A stretch of 64,000 nucleotides of DNA from Pelovirga terrestris (GCF_014773365.1 NZ_JACWUN010000005.1:142629-206628); one strand, 5' to 3'; numbered from the stretch's first letter, positions 45,418 to 55,006 are shown. Translations and numbers: made by a program. Notes: generated by a model from the sequence alone, not told the origin.

Positions 45418-47112
45418 ATGAAGCCACGCTTAACCGATGTACTGGAACTGGAACTGGAGCAGTCCAGACAACGGGTCAGTCAACTTGAGCAGCAGCTGCT
45501 TGCCCTCAACAGCACTGACCAAGCCATTCCCCCGACCGCCCAGCTCGACAATGAACTGCGCCCATTATTCGATAGCAGTGAAGATCTGATCATATTTGTT
45601 GATCTTGAAGGAAGCATCGTTTTCGCCAATCAGGCCACCGTTGTGCTGCTCAAAGCGGCCGAGGGTCTCCACGTCCATGCTGGACTCGACGTTATCAAAC
45701 TCTTCCCGGCGGACCAGATCGATTTTATCAGCCATAGTTTCAGGCTGGTGAAGCGAGGGAAAACGCTGCGGACAAATTATACCGGTGCCAACCAACGCGA
45801 ATATGCCGCCATTATCCAACCGGTGCGCGATGAGCAGTCAATTGTCGGGATAGCCATCTTTGCCCGCGACATCACCAAGGCTCATGAAATGCAGCAAAGG
45901 TTGCGTCGCTACGAGCAGATCGTCGCCTCCAGCCCCAACCTGATTGCCCTTGTTGATTGCAACCATCAGTTACAGCTGGTCAATGATGCATTTCTTCAGG
46001 CTTTCAATAAAAAACGCCAATTCATCATCGGTAGCCACATCAATCAACTGGAAGCCACCGACAGCTACAGCGAACTGACGCTGCCGGCATTAGAGCAGGC
46101 CTTTCTCGGCCGACATATCCAGCTAGAACGCTGGATTGACACCCCGGGAATCGGCCGACGCTTTTTCAGTATCTCCTACCGCCCTCTGCGCAGCCAGGAT
46201 CTGCAACCGAAATTTGTTGTCATGACCGCCAGAGATATGACCGATCTCAAACGCGCCGAAACTGATCGTCAAAGGGTTTTTGAACTGTCCCTGGATATGC
46301 TCAGCATCAGCACCATGGAAGGGCAGTTTATCGAAACCAATCCAGCGTGGAAACGCATCCTTGGATGGTCAAAAGAAGAACTGCGGAACAAGGCCTGGCT
46401 GGAGCTGGTGGTTACAGAAGATCTCGACAGCAGCACCGATGTCGCCGCCCGACTGAATCGAGGGGAAATCGTTGTCGGTTTTGAAAACCGCTGCCGCTGT
46501 AAGGATGGAAGTGTTAAATGGTTGGCCTGGAGCTCTTATCCCGACCCGGAGAAAAAACGGATTTTCTCGACGGTTCGCGACACCACGGCACGTAAACGGA
46601 TGGAGGAGGAGCTACTGCAGCTGGCAACGACCGACCCGCTGACCGGAGCCAGCAATCGTCGCTACTTTATCGACTGCGCTACCAGCGAGCTGGCACGGGT
46701 CAGGCGCTATGGCTCACACATGGCGGTACTGATGCTTGATATCGATTATTTCAAGGAGGTGAACGATACCTACGGCCACAGTGTCGGCGATGAGGCGCTC
46801 AAGCGGCTGGTCGATTGCTGTCATCAGGAACTGCGTGAGACCGACATCTTTGGGCGCTATGGCGGTGAGGAGTTTGCAGCAGTACTGGTAAATACCGACA
46901 AGGCAGGCGCTCTAAACATCTGCAAACGGCTTTTGCTAAAGATTGCGCAACTCAAAATCCGCGCCGGCAGCGCAACCGTCAAGATCACCGTCAGCCTCGG
47001 CATGACCATGCATCAGGCCGATGACAGCGGCATCGACGCGTTGCTTAAACGTGCTGACGATGCCCTGTACCAGGCCAAAAATCAGGGGCGCAACCAGCTC
47101 GTGCTGAGCTGA
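45418..47112 (+). CDS. PAS-domain diguanylate cyclase
   Basis: 564 residues, no membrane segments. An N-terminal coiled coil (about 5-30, LELELEQSRQRVSQLEQQLL) is followed by three PAS-like domains (about 45-155, 160-280, 285-395). The GGDEF domain has an active RYGGEEF motif, and RETD five residues before it is a complete inhibitory I-site (RxxD). It should make cyclic di-GMP under feedback control. The signal sensed is unknown; no transmembrane sensor part means a cytoplasmic cue. Confidence 0.92.
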   Translation: MKPRLTDVLELELEQSRQRVSQLEQQLLALNSTDQAIPPTAQLDNELRPLFDSSEDLIIFVDLEGSIVFANQATVVLLKAAEGLHVHAGLDVIKLFPADQIDFISHSFRLVKRGKTLRTNYTGANQREYAAIIQPVRDEQSIVGIAIFARDITKAHEMQQRLRRYEQIVASSPNLIALVDCNHQLQLVNDAFLQAFNKKRQFIIGSHINQLEATDSYSELTLPALEQAFLGRHIQLERWIDTPGIGRRFFSISYRPLRSQDLQPKFVVMTARDMTDLKRAETDRQRVFELSLDMLSISTMEGQFIETNPAWKRILGWSKEELRNKAWLELVVTEDLDSSTDVAARLNRGEIVVGFENRCRCKDGSVKWLAWSSYPDPEKKRIFSTVRDTTARKRMEEELLQLATTDPLTGASNRRYFIDCATSELARVRRYGSHMAVLMLDIDYFKEVNDTYGHSVGDEALKRLVDCCHQELRETDIFGRYGGEEFAAVLVNTDKAGALNICKRLLLKIAQLKIRAGSATVKITVSLGMTMHQADDSGIDALLKRADDALYQAKNQGRNQLVLS

Positions 47113-47133
47113 TAACACCCCGCCAGTCTGCGT

Positions 47134-49662
47134 TTAAATATACTTTCCGTCTTCGCCAACCTTTCTCGCCGCCACCGCCTGCAGCCTCCAGATATCCTCA
47201 TTGTACTGGTGCATCGTCCGATCGGTAGAAAACTTACCGGAAGCCGCACTGTTCAAAATACTCATCCGCGTCCAGCCCTGCTGATCACGATAAGCCCGTG
47301 ACACCTCTTCCTGGGCAATCCGGTAACTGTCAAAATCAGCGGCGACCATCCACAGATCGTCAGGATTGACAATCGCCCGAATAATCGGATCGAAAATCCC
47401 CGGCTCAAATTGATTAAAATGAGCGCTCTGCAGCAATTGCATCACCTGCCCCAGATGTTTATCCGCTGCGATAATAGCGGCAGGATCATAATGCCGACGG
47501 CGCTCTTCGACCTCCTCGGCCGAGAGCCCGAACAAAAAGAAGTTGTCGGCACCGACCTCTTCACGCATCTCGATATTGGCGCCGTCCAGGGTACCGATGG
47601 TCAGGGCACCGTTCATCATGAATTTCATGTTGCCGGTGCCTGAGGCCTCCTTGCCGGCGGTGGAGATCTGCTCGGACAGATCGGTACCGGCACAGATAAT
47701 CTCCATAGCCGAGACATTGTAGTTGGGCAGAAAAACCAGCTTGAGCAGATCGCCAACCTGGGGATCGTGATTGATGACTGTAGCAACATTGTTCACCAGC
47801 TTGATAATCAGCTTGGCCATGGCGTAACCGGGAGCCGCCTTGCCACCGATCAGAATGGCACGTGGCACCCAATCGGCGATATCACCCTGCTTGATCCGCT
47901 GGTAGAGATGAATCACATGCAGGATGTTAAGCAGTTGGCGTTTGTACTCATGAATACGCTTGACCTGAACATCGAACAGGCTGTCAAGGGGGAAGGCGAC
48001 CCCGCACTTATCTGCGACAAAATCGGCCAGCAGCTCCTTATTGGCGTTTTTGACCTGCTGCCACTGCTGCTGGAACGCGCGGTCAGCGGCAAGGGGTTCC
48101 AACTGCTTGAGCTGAGCAAGGTCGGTCGTCCAGCCACTGCCGATCCGACTGCTGATCAATTCTGCCAGCAGCGGGTTGGCATAGGCCAGCCAGCGCCGCT
48201 GGGTCACGCCGTTGGTCTTGTTATTGAATTTTTCCGGCCACATCTCGTAAAAGTCACGGAACAGGCCCTGCTGCAGCAAGCGCGAGTGGAGCGCCGCCAC
48301 CCCGTTAACCGAAAAGCTGCCAACGATACCCAGGTACGCCATGCGGACCTGCGGCACCGGCCCCTCCTCGATCAACGACATGCGCCGTTGACGCTCCAGA
48401 TCCCCCGGCCAGCGCAGGGCAACCTCTTTTAAGAAACGGGCATTGATTTCATAGATAATTTCCAGTAACCGCGGCAACAGGTGCTGGAACATGCGTACCG
48501 ACCACTTTTCCAGGGCCTCGGGCAGCAAGGTGTGGTTGGTGTAGGCCATAGTGGCCTGAACGATCTCCCAGGCCTCATCCCAGGTCAGATGGTGGACATC
48601 AAGCAACAGGCGCATCAATTCCGGCACCGCACAACAGGGATGGGTATCGTTAAGCTGAAAACAATTCAGTTCGGCAAAGCGGCTGAAATCCTTCCCCTTG
48701 ATGGTGGTCCAACGGTCGATAACATCCTGCAGACTGGCCGACGCGAGAAAATATTGCTGTCCCAGACGCAGATTCTTACCGTTTTCACTGGCATCGTTGG
48801 GGTACAGCACCATGGTGATTTTTTCCGCTTCGTTCTTTGCCGCCACTGAACCGGCATAATCACCAGCGTTAAACTCACCCAGATCGAACTCTTCGGTGGC
48901 CTCGGCGCGCCACAGCCGGAGGGTATTGACGGTACCGTTGTTAAAACCGGGGATCGGTACGTCGTAGGGAATGGCCTGCACATCCTGGGTATCAACCCAA
49001 CGCGCCCGTCGCCGGCCGTTATCGTCATAATAGTGTTCGCTGTGCCCGCCAAACTTGATGCGCTGGCGGTACTCCCGCCGCTCCACCTCCCAGCGGTTCG
49101 TCATCGCCAGCCAGTGATCCGGCTCTTCGACCTGATAGCCATTGTTGATGTTCTGCCGAAACATGCCGTACTCATAGCGGATACCGTAGCCCATGACCGG
49201 CAGTTGCAGGGTTGCACAACTATCAAGAAAACAAGCAGCCAGACGCCCGAGGCCACCGTTACCCAGGCCGGCATCCGGTTCGGCATCAACCATGTCTTCG
49301 TAGCGCAGACAGAGGTTGTTCAGGGCTTTTTCAATTTCCTCATCCAGGCCGAGATTGAGCACCGCGTTGCCCAGGGTACGCCCCATCAGAAATTCCAGTG
49401 ACAGGTAATAGCAGCGCCGCGCGTCGGCGTCCTCGTAAGCCTGGCGGGTATTCTTCCAGCGCTCCATCAAACGATCGCGGATGGTCAGGGCCAGGGCTTC
49501 GTAAGCGTAATAGAGCAAACGACAATGCTGATCGCGCCCAAGATTGTTGGTGTAGTAATGTCGAATATCCATTTCCAGGGAGGCGGCATCCATCCCCAGA
49601 GGCGGAACATCAGTGAGTTGTGGACAAGCCAGATCTTTCATTGCGTAGCGTTTCAAATTCAT
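47134..49662 (-). CDS. glgP: Glycogen/maltodextrin phosphorylase
   Basis: 842 residues from the ATG at 49662 (MNLKRYAMKDL) following AAGGAG by 10 bases; a TTG nine bases upstream is too close to the site. Phosphorolysis of alpha-1,4-glucan to glucose-1-phosphate. DAEPDAGLGNGGLGRLAACF, QLNDTHP, and the PLP site GKEASGTGNMKFMMNGALTI GTLDGAN are intact. It works with malQ and the GH enzymes of the 30-38 kb region in glycogen breakdown. Confidence 0.97.
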   Translation of the reverse strand: MNLKRYAMKDLACPQLTDVPPLGMDAASLEMDIRHYYTNNLGRDQHCRLLYYAYEALALTIRDRLMERWKNTRQAYEDADARRCYYLSLEFLMGRTLGNAVLNLGLDEEIEKALNNLCLRYEDMVDAEPDAGLGNGGLGRLAACFLDSCATLQLPVMGYGIRYEYGMFRQNINNGYQVEEPDHWLAMTNRWEVERREYRQRIKFGGHSEHYYDDNGRRRARWVDTQDVQAIPYDVPIPGFNNGTVNTLRLWRAEATEEFDLGEFNAGDYAGSVAAKNEAEKITMVLYPNDASENGKNLRLGQQYFLASASLQDVIDRWTTIKGKDFSRFAELNCFQLNDTHPCCAVPELMRLLLDVHHLTWDEAWEIVQATMAYTNHTLLPEALEKWSVRMFQHLLPRLLEIIYEINARFLKEVALRWPGDLERQRRMSLIEEGPVPQVRMAYLGIVGSFSVNGVAALHSRLLQQGLFRDFYEMWPEKFNNKTNGVTQRRWLAYANPLLAELISSRIGSGWTTDLAQLKQLEPLAADRAFQQQWQQVKNANKELLADFVADKCGVAFPLDSLFDVQVKRIHEYKRQLLNILHVIHLYQRIKQGDIADWVPRAILIGGKAAPGYAMAKLIIKLVNNVATVINHDPQVGDLLKLVFLPNYNVSAMEIICAGTDLSEQISTAGKEASGTGNMKFMMNGALTIGTLDGANIEMREEVGADNFFLFGLSAEEVEERRRHYDPAAIIAADKHLGQVMQLLQSAHFNQFEPGIFDPIIRAIVNPDDLWMVAADFDSYRIAQEEVSRAYRDQQGWTRMSILNSAASGKFSTDRTMHQYNEDIWRLQAVAARKVGEDGKYI

Positions 49663-49728
49663 CAAAGACAATCTCCTTAGGATGTTGCTATAGCGGGGCG
49701 ACCGCCGATATTCTTAGTGCCTTATATC

Positions 49729-49777
49729 TGTTCAGCACCGGGTCGGGAGTCCTGTGGCAAGAATAGAGCTGAATAGC
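49729..49777 (+). repeat. Structured repeat, copy 3 (collapsed)
   Basis: CAGCACCGGGTCGGGAG followed by TCCTGTGGCAAG matches the left outer arm of copies 1 and 2, then jumps directly to a GAATAG end like copy 1. The inner part is deleted. It lies in the gap between glgP and polA. Confidence 0.55.
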
Positions 49778-49786
49778 TACAATTCC

Positions 49787-52474
49787 TTAATGAGCTTGGG
49801 CCCAGCTTTTACCCGATCCCAGATCTACCTGCAGCGGCAAATCGAGAGCAACCGCATTTTCCATCTCGTCGCGAACCAGTGACGCGACGTATTCCTGTTC
49901 CTGCGCCGGGGCCTCAAACACCAGTTCATCATGAACCTGCAGCAGCATGCGAGTCTGCAACGTTTCTTGACGTAAGCGCCGGTCGATATTGACCATGGCG
50001 ACCTTGATAATATCCGCCGCACTGCCCTGAATCGGATAGTTGATGGCGTTGCGTTCGGCGTAGCTGCGCACCGCACCATTGCTGCTGTGAATCTCCGGAA
50101 TAGCACAGCGCCGTCCAAGCAGGGTCGTCACATACTGGTGTTCACGCGCCTGCGCCTTTTTTTCTTCGAGAAATTCAAGCACTGCCGGGTAGCGCTGAAA
50201 ATACTGATCGATAAACTCCTGGGCTTGGGCACGACCGATCCCCAGGTCCTTCGCCAGGCTGAAGGCTCCCATGCCATACAAGACACCAAAGTTGATGGTC
50301 TTGGCCTGACGGCGCATCTCGGGCGTCACCATTTCGGGAAACACATTGAAGATTTCCGCAGCGGTGCGGCGGTGAATATCCTCACCGGCGGCAAAGCTCT
50401 GCTTTAAATCTGCCACATCGGCCATATGGGCCATCACCCGTAACTCCACCTGCGAATAGTCTGCCGCCAGCAGCACCCAGCCGTCCTGCGGAATAAAGGC
50501 TTCACGGATGCGCCGCCCCTCGGGGGTTCGGATCGGAATATTCTGCAGGTTGGGATCGCTCGACGAAAGACGTCCGGTGGCCGTCACCGCCTGGTTGAAG
50601 GAGGTATGCAAGCGCCCGCTGGCCGGGTTGATCAGGCGCGGCAAAGCATCGGTATAGGTGCTTTTAAGCTTACTGACGGAACGATAGTCGAGAATGCGCG
50701 CAGCAATCTCGTGCTGATCGGCCAACCCCTGCAGCACCTCGACATTGGTCGACCAGCCGCTCTTGGTTTTTTTGCCCTTGGCCAGGCCAAGACGTTCAAA
50801 CAGCACCTCGCCCAGTTGCTTGGGGGAATTGATATTAAAAGCGCTGCCAGCCAGCTGATGAATCTGCTCTTCAAGAACCTGCAGGCGCTCCCCCATCTCC
50901 GCCGAGAGGGTGCCGAGGAAATCAGCATCGACGCGGATACCCGTCCATTCCATCCGGGTGAGGACCTCGACCAGCGGCATCTCGACCTCGGCAAAGAGTT
51001 TGCGGCTCGCCTCATCCTTAAGCTCCGGCAGCAGCCTGTCTGCCAGGCGCCAGGTGATATCGGCATCTTCGGCGGCATAGCGGGTCGCCCTGGTGACATC
51101 GACCTCACTGAAACAGATCTGTTTTTTACCGCTACCGGCAACCTCGCTATAGGGCACGGTACGATAGTTCAGATGGGCCAGAGCAAGGGCGTCAAGGCCG
51201 TGGGATTTAGCCTCCGGGTGGGTCAGGTACGACAGAATCATGGTATCGGTACAAATGCCTGCCAATTGGATACCGGCACGACGCAACACCAGGGCATCGT
51301 ATTTGATGTTCTGACCGATTTTCTGAACCTGTGGATCTTCCAGCAAGGGTTTGAGCTTTTCCACAACCAGCGGCAGCGGCAACTGCTCAGGTACCCCCAG
51401 ATACCGATGCCCCACCGGCACATACCAGCCGGCATCCGCCTGCACGGCAAAAGAGAGGCCGACAAGGTCGGCCTGTACAGCGGTCAGACTGGTGGTTTCG
51501 GTGTCAAGGGCAAAGGTTCCGGCCTTTTTCAGCGCGGCGATCAGACTATCCAGCTCCGCTGCACTGACAATCATGCGATAATCAGCAGATGAATCAGCTG
51601 CCGGCTGCGTCTTCAGGGCCGGCAGATCAGTAAGCAACTTATTGAATTCCAGACGCTTGAGCAGAGCCCTCAAAACCTCGGCATCCGGCTCTTCCAGCAG
51701 CAACTGGTCGAGATCGACATCGACCTCAAGGTCTTCTACCAAAGCGGCAAGGCGGCGCGACAGACGTGCCTGCTCGGCAAATTCGCGCAGATTCTCCTGC
51801 CTTTTTTTCCCCTTGACCTGATCAATATTGGCCAGCAGGTTGTCGATACTGCCGAATTCCTGGATGAGAGCGCTGGCGGTTTTTTCACCAATACCCGGCA
51901 CTCCGGGAATATTGTCAGAGCTGTCGCCTGCCAGACCAAGCACCTCGAGGACCTGTTCGGGCGGGACGCCAAAGCGTTCAATCACCTCCCGGCGCCCTGA
52001 CACCTTGCCCTTCATCGTATCAAGCAGACGAATACGTTCATCGACAATCTGCATCAGATCCTTGTCGCCGGTGACCACCGTTACCTCAAGCCCCTGGGCG
52101 GCAAAACGGCGAGCCAGGGTAGCAATAATGTCATCAGCCTCAAACCCCGGCAACTCCAACGCCGGCATCCGAAACGCCGCCACCACCTCCTTGATCACCG
52201 GGATCTGGGGCACCAGATCCTCCGGCATGGCACTGCGGTTGGCTTTATAGTCGGGGTAAAGCTCCTTGCGAAAGGTTGGCCCCTTGCTGTCAAAAATCAC
52301 CGCAATATGGTCGGGCTGTTCCTGGCGCAGCAAGGTCAGCAGCATGGTGGTGAAACCGTAAATGGCATTGGTAGCCTCTCCCTTCGAGTTGGAGAGGTGA
52401 CGGATGGCGAAGTAGGCACGATAGATATAGGAAGAACCATCAACCAGATAGAGGCGCTGAACCTTGTCGGACAT
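49787..52474 (-). CDS. polA: DNA polymerase I
   Basis: 895 residues with all three domains: 5'-3' exonuclease (VDGSSYIYRAYFAI, GDKDLMQIV, GLAGDSSDNIPGVPGIG), 3'-5' exonuclease with FALDTETTSL (proofreading acidic residues present) and polymerase (LLAADYSQVELRVMAH, RRQAKTINFGVLYGMGAF, QVHDELVFEAP). It handles Okazaki fragment maturation and repair synthesis. Confidence 0.98.
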   Translation of the reverse strand: MSDKVQRLYLVDGSSYIYRAYFAIRHLSNSKGEATNAIYGFTTMLLTLLRQEQPDHIAVIFDSKGPTFRKELYPDYKANRSAMPEDLVPQIPVIKEVVAAFRMPALELPGFEADDIIATLARRFAAQGLEVTVVTGDKDLMQIVDERIRLLDTMKGKVSGRREVIERFGVPPEQVLEVLGLAGDSSDNIPGVPGIGEKTASALIQEFGSIDNLLANIDQVKGKKRQENLREFAEQARLSRRLAALVEDLEVDVDLDQLLLEEPDAEVLRALLKRLEFNKLLTDLPALKTQPAADSSADYRMIVSAAELDSLIAALKKAGTFALDTETTSLTAVQADLVGLSFAVQADAGWYVPVGHRYLGVPEQLPLPLVVEKLKPLLEDPQVQKIGQNIKYDALVLRRAGIQLAGICTDTMILSYLTHPEAKSHGLDALALAHLNYRTVPYSEVAGSGKKQICFSEVDVTRATRYAAEDADITWRLADRLLPELKDEASRKLFAEVEMPLVEVLTRMEWTGIRVDADFLGTLSAEMGERLQVLEEQIHQLAGSAFNINSPKQLGEVLFERLGLAKGKKTKSGWSTNVEVLQGLADQHEIAARILDYRSVSKLKSTYTDALPRLINPASGRLHTSFNQAVTATGRLSSSDPNLQNIPIRTPEGRRIREAFIPQDGWVLLAADYSQVELRVMAHMADVADLKQSFAAGEDIHRRTAAEIFNVFPEMVTPEMRRQAKTINFGVLYGMGAFSLAKDLGIGRAQAQEFIDQYFQRYPAVLEFLEEKKAQAREHQYVTTLLGRRCAIPEIHSSNGAVRSYAERNAINYPIQGSAADIIKVAMVNIDRRLRQETLQTRMLLQVHDELVFEAPAQEQEYVASLVRDEMENAVALDLPLQVDLGSGKSWAQAH

Positions 52475-52586
52475 GGGTGACCTTTTGGCAAAAATGAAAG
52501 TATCGCATTATTCCACAGACAGGCAAAAAGCGAAAGGCGAGAATCAACGCAGAAATCTTCTGTTTACAGCGGACATGGAGCTGTGC

Positions 52587-52628
52587 GAAAAGACAGGTAC
52601 AATCTTTGAAAAAACCGGAACAATATTT
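52587..52628 (+). repeat. Short tandem duplication
   Basis: Two diverged 21-bp units, beginning GAAAAGACAGGTACAATC and GAAAAAACCGGAACAATA, lie upstream of the L,D-transpeptidase gene. They may be chance or a small upstream site. Confidence 0.5.
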
Positions 52629-52668
52629 TTTATGCAAATTGCACACAGCAACCGATAGCAACGATCTG

Positions 52669-53583
52669 ATGCCATTATTAAATTCCAAAATATCACGTTT
52701 TTTACCGGGCACAATGGTAGTTTGGCTATTGCCCTTGTTGCTCGTAGTACCATCGTCGGTCTTTGCAATAACATCCGCCACCCTGGTGGGCGAAAACTTC
52801 TACCAGCTGATTCACCCCGGCGACACCCTGATTGAATTAGCCCGCCGGCATGGCATTGGTTACGGTACCCTCATCAATGCCAACCCCACCATCGACCCCT
52901 GGCAACCACCAGCTGATAGCGAGATTCTCATTCCCCGCGCGGCCATCGTTCCCTATCAGGCGCCGGCAGGAATCACCATCAACCTGGCTGAACAGCGGCT
53001 GTACCTGATCCGCGAAGGGCGGCAACAAACCCTGATAAATGTCTATCCCATCGGTATTGGCCGCGAAGGTCGCGACACCCCGACCGGCTATAATCAGGTT
53101 GTCACCATGATTGCCAATCCGAGCTGGACACCGCCGCCCAGCTGGCGTGCAGAGCATCCGCAGCTACCGGCAGTGATTCCACCGGGGCCGGATAATCCCC
53201 TGGGTGATTACTGGATCGGACTCTCGCAGAAGCACATCGGTCTGCACGGAACCAATCGTCCCTTTGGTATTGGTCGCCAGGTCAGTAGCGGCTGTATCCG
53301 CCTCTACCCCGAAGATATCCAACGGCTGTTTGAGCGCGTACACCTCGGGATGGCGGTCATGATTATCGATCAGCCGATTAAACTGGGGCACAAAGAGGGG
53401 CAACTGTACCTCGAGGCGCACCCCGACCCGGCCAATCGGGTGGTGGCAGCGATAGAGGAAATCCTGCGGCAACGTGACCTGATTGCCCCCCAGGCCGATA
53501 TCGACTGGCAGCAGGTACGCCTCATCCTTGAGCAGCGCACTGGTGTGCCTCAGCCGGTATCAGCACTGCCGAATCAGCCCTGA
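52669..53583 (+). CDS. L,D-transpeptidase (LysM + YkuD)
   Basis: 304 residues from the ATG at 52669, which gives a good signal peptide (WLLPLLLVVPSSVFA); an in-frame TTG at 52606 would add 21 polar residues. After the signal comes a LysM domain (FYQLIHPGDTLIELARRHGI) and then the YkuD domain with IGLHGTNRPFGIG and SSGCIRLYPEDI, the catalytic His and Cys. It should act in the periplasm, either forming 3-3 peptidoglycan cross-links or attaching a lipoprotein. The alanine-rich lipoprotein just downstream is a plausible substrate. Confidence 0.9.
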   Translation: MPLLNSKISRFLPGTMVVWLLPLLLVVPSSVFAITSATLVGENFYQLIHPGDTLIELARRHGIGYGTLINANPTIDPWQPPADSEILIPRAAIVPYQAPAGITINLAEQRLYLIREGRQQTLINVYPIGIGREGRDTPTGYNQVVTMIANPSWTPPPSWRAEHPQLPAVIPPGPDNPLGDYWIGLSQKHIGLHGTNRPFGIGRQVSSGCIRLYPEDIQRLFERVHLGMAVMIIDQPIKLGHKEGQLYLEAHPDPANRVVAAIEEILRQRDLIAPQADIDWQQVRLILEQRTGVPQPVSALPNQP

Positions 53584-53585
53584 TG

Positions 53586-53625
53586 GCAACAAAAAAGCCC
53601 CGGCTAATCGGGGCTTTTTTGTTGC
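53586..53625. terminator. Bidirectional Rho-independent terminator
   Basis: A perfect 17-bp stem, GCAACAAAAAAGCCCCG / CGGGGCTTTTTTGTTGC, with loop GCTAAT, sits between two convergent genes. A/T runs inside the stem serve both strands. Confidence 0.93.
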
Positions 53626-53648
53626 TGCACAGAAATTGCTCGAACAAT

Positions 53649-53960
53649 CTATTTCTGCTGACTTAACTCAAAAGCCTTGGCGGCTTTATCGGCAGCGGCT
53701 TCAGCGCGGTCAGCACTGACCTGGGCAGAGCTGGCAGCCGCGTCAGCACTTGCTGCAGACTTCTCAGCACTCGCCGCAGCTCTTTCGGCTCTTGTTGCCG
53801 CCGCCGCTGCCTGATCGGCCGAGGTTGAAGCAGCCTCTGACGCCGCCAGAGCGTCACGCATCAACTTCTCATCTTCCGGGGCCAGAGTATACTGCGTAGC
53901 ACAGCCCGCAAGAGCCAGCACCATAGCACCAACCAACACACCATTAACCATTCGTTTCAT
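53649..53960 (-). CDS. Alanine-zipper (Lpp/OprI-like) lipoprotein
   Basis: 103 residues. Signal peptide with lipobox ALAGC (Cys20), then a short linker and a long Ala/Ser/Glu/Arg coiled coil (about 34-100) with regular Ala spacing, ending in FELSQQK. This is the OprI/Lpp alanine-zipper pattern, an outer-membrane lipoprotein that in relatives is tied to peptidoglycan through the C-terminal Lys. An L,D-transpeptidase gene is next to it. CAAGGAGGAAGAC precedes the ATG. Confidence 0.88.
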   Translation of the reverse strand: MKRMVNGVLVGAMVLALAGCATQYTLAPEDEKLMRDALAASEAASTSADQAAAAATRAERAAASAEKSAASADAAASSAQVSADRAEAAADKAAKAFELSQQK

Positions 53961-54107
53961 TGTCTTCCTCCTTGATTGAAAAAATTTATCATTCGGGACT
54001 TCCGAACTCTATTCCGAATTCTACCATATTTCCCAACAAAATCCTTTCGTGCTCTCAATTCTTAGCCAACCACCCAAAAACACAGCCAATTTTAATCGGG
54101 GAATCGT

Positions 54108-54162
54108 TAATCGGGGGACATAAAACCGATAAATCTTTTAATCGGTATTATCTCCCCCGAAT
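54108..54162. repeat. Palindromic repeat, GGGGGACATAATACCGAT type (copy B)
   Basis: TTAATCGGGGGACATAA and AACCGAT pair with ATCGGTATTATCTCCCCCGA. An extra partial arm TTTAATCGGGGA lies just upstream at 54091. Apart from this and the antitoxin promoter, the 335-bp gap before the antitoxin holds nothing recognisable. Confidence 0.8.
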
Positions 54163-54233
54163 ACCCAACAACGTCCCCTTTACCCACTCTGAGACCTGCT
54201 CTCTACTCTACCCCGAATACCTTAGCCTTCCTC

Positions 54234-54286
54234 TTGAAAACGAATAGTGACTAGGTTAATATTGTCACACTTGGTATTCAACCTAG
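54234..54286 (+). promoter_or_regulatory. Promoter and candidate operator of the phd/vapC pair
   Basis: TTGAAA (54234-54239), 17-bp spacer, TAATAT (54257-54262). The inverted repeat CTAGGTT (54251-54257) / AACCTAG (54280-54286) spans the -10 box and start site, the usual place for antitoxin autorepression. Confidence 0.55.
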
Positions 54287-54295
54287 GAGAAAGCC

Positions 54296-54529
54296 ATGTC
54301 AGAGGTCGTTTCGAAATCTCAATTCAAGCCACGGGCGTTGGAATATTTCCGCAAGATTCAAGATCAGGGGGGGGAATTAATCATCACCGATCACAATCAG
54401 CCGGTTCTTAAAATCATACCGTATCACGATCAGCCACCTCAGGTTTTACAGGAGTTGCGCAACAGCGTTCGGCGCTATGATCAACCTTTAGACCCGGTCG
54501 CTGAAAATGATTGGGCGGCTCTGCAGTGA
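54296..54529 (+). CDS. Phd/YefM-family antitoxin
   Basis: 77 residues: MSEVVSKSQFKPRALEYFRK with the family's N-terminal DNA-binding strand-helix, then GGELIITDHNQPVLKIIPY. The acidic C-terminal tail (DPVAENDWAAL) would wrap the toxin. AGGAGAAAGCC precedes the ATG. Its stop overlaps the start of the broken vapC gene downstream. Confidence 0.88.
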   Translation: MSEVVSKSQFKPRALEYFRKIQDQGGELIITDHNQPVLKIIPYHDQPPQVLQELRNSVRRYDQPLDPVAENDWAALQ

Positions 54530-54920
54530 TTGTTCTTGATACTCAGTCTGGCTCTGGTGGCTCAGTAACCCGGAAAAGTTATCACCACCAGCCGAGGAGG
54601 CGATTGCAGCAGCCATATCAGAAAAGGGCATTCTGATTTCTTCCATCTCAAGTTGGGAGATTGCTCTGCTGGTCAAACGTGGTCGCCTTGAATTAGCCAT
54701 CGATCATCGTGATTGGATCAGCAAAACGCAAGAGCTTCCATTTGTTCAATTTGTCCCGGTCGACAACCTTATTGCTTTGCGTTCGGTCGAGTTACCCGGC
54801 GAATTTCATGCCGATCCGGCGGATCGCATCATCGCTGCCACGGCCATGACAATGGCTATCCCCCTGATGACCTGCGGCCAGAAAATCATCAGCTATCCGC
54901 ACCTACAGACGATTTGGTAG
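54526..54920 (+). pseudogene. vapC: VapC-type PIN toxin, frameshifted
   Basis: GTG at 54526 starts VIVLDT in frame 1; from about 54543 the PIN sequence continues in another frame: SVWLWWLSNPEKLSPPAEEA, ISSISSWEIALLVKRGRL and DPADRIIAATAMTMAI. The expected VLDTHVWLWWLS would need CACGTCTGG where CAGTCTGG stands, so one base appears lost at 54543-54548. The acidic PIN residues are otherwise kept. As read, the toxin ends after about 35 nonsense codons. A sequencing error is the alternative. Confidence 0.85.
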
Positions 54921-55006
54921 GAGCAAGGTGATTCCTCTTCCCGGCCCAACTTCGGATAGTTTATTTACCTTCAACTCCCGCTCCGTAGTGGTAGAATGTC
55001 CCACCC

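Noticed and set aside
50606..51592. 328-codon open frame on the plus strand
   Set aside because: Opposite polA and without any recognisable motif.
54540..54560. Programmed frameshift in vapC
   Set aside because: No slippery sequence or downstream structure is seen at the junction; a lost base is simpler.
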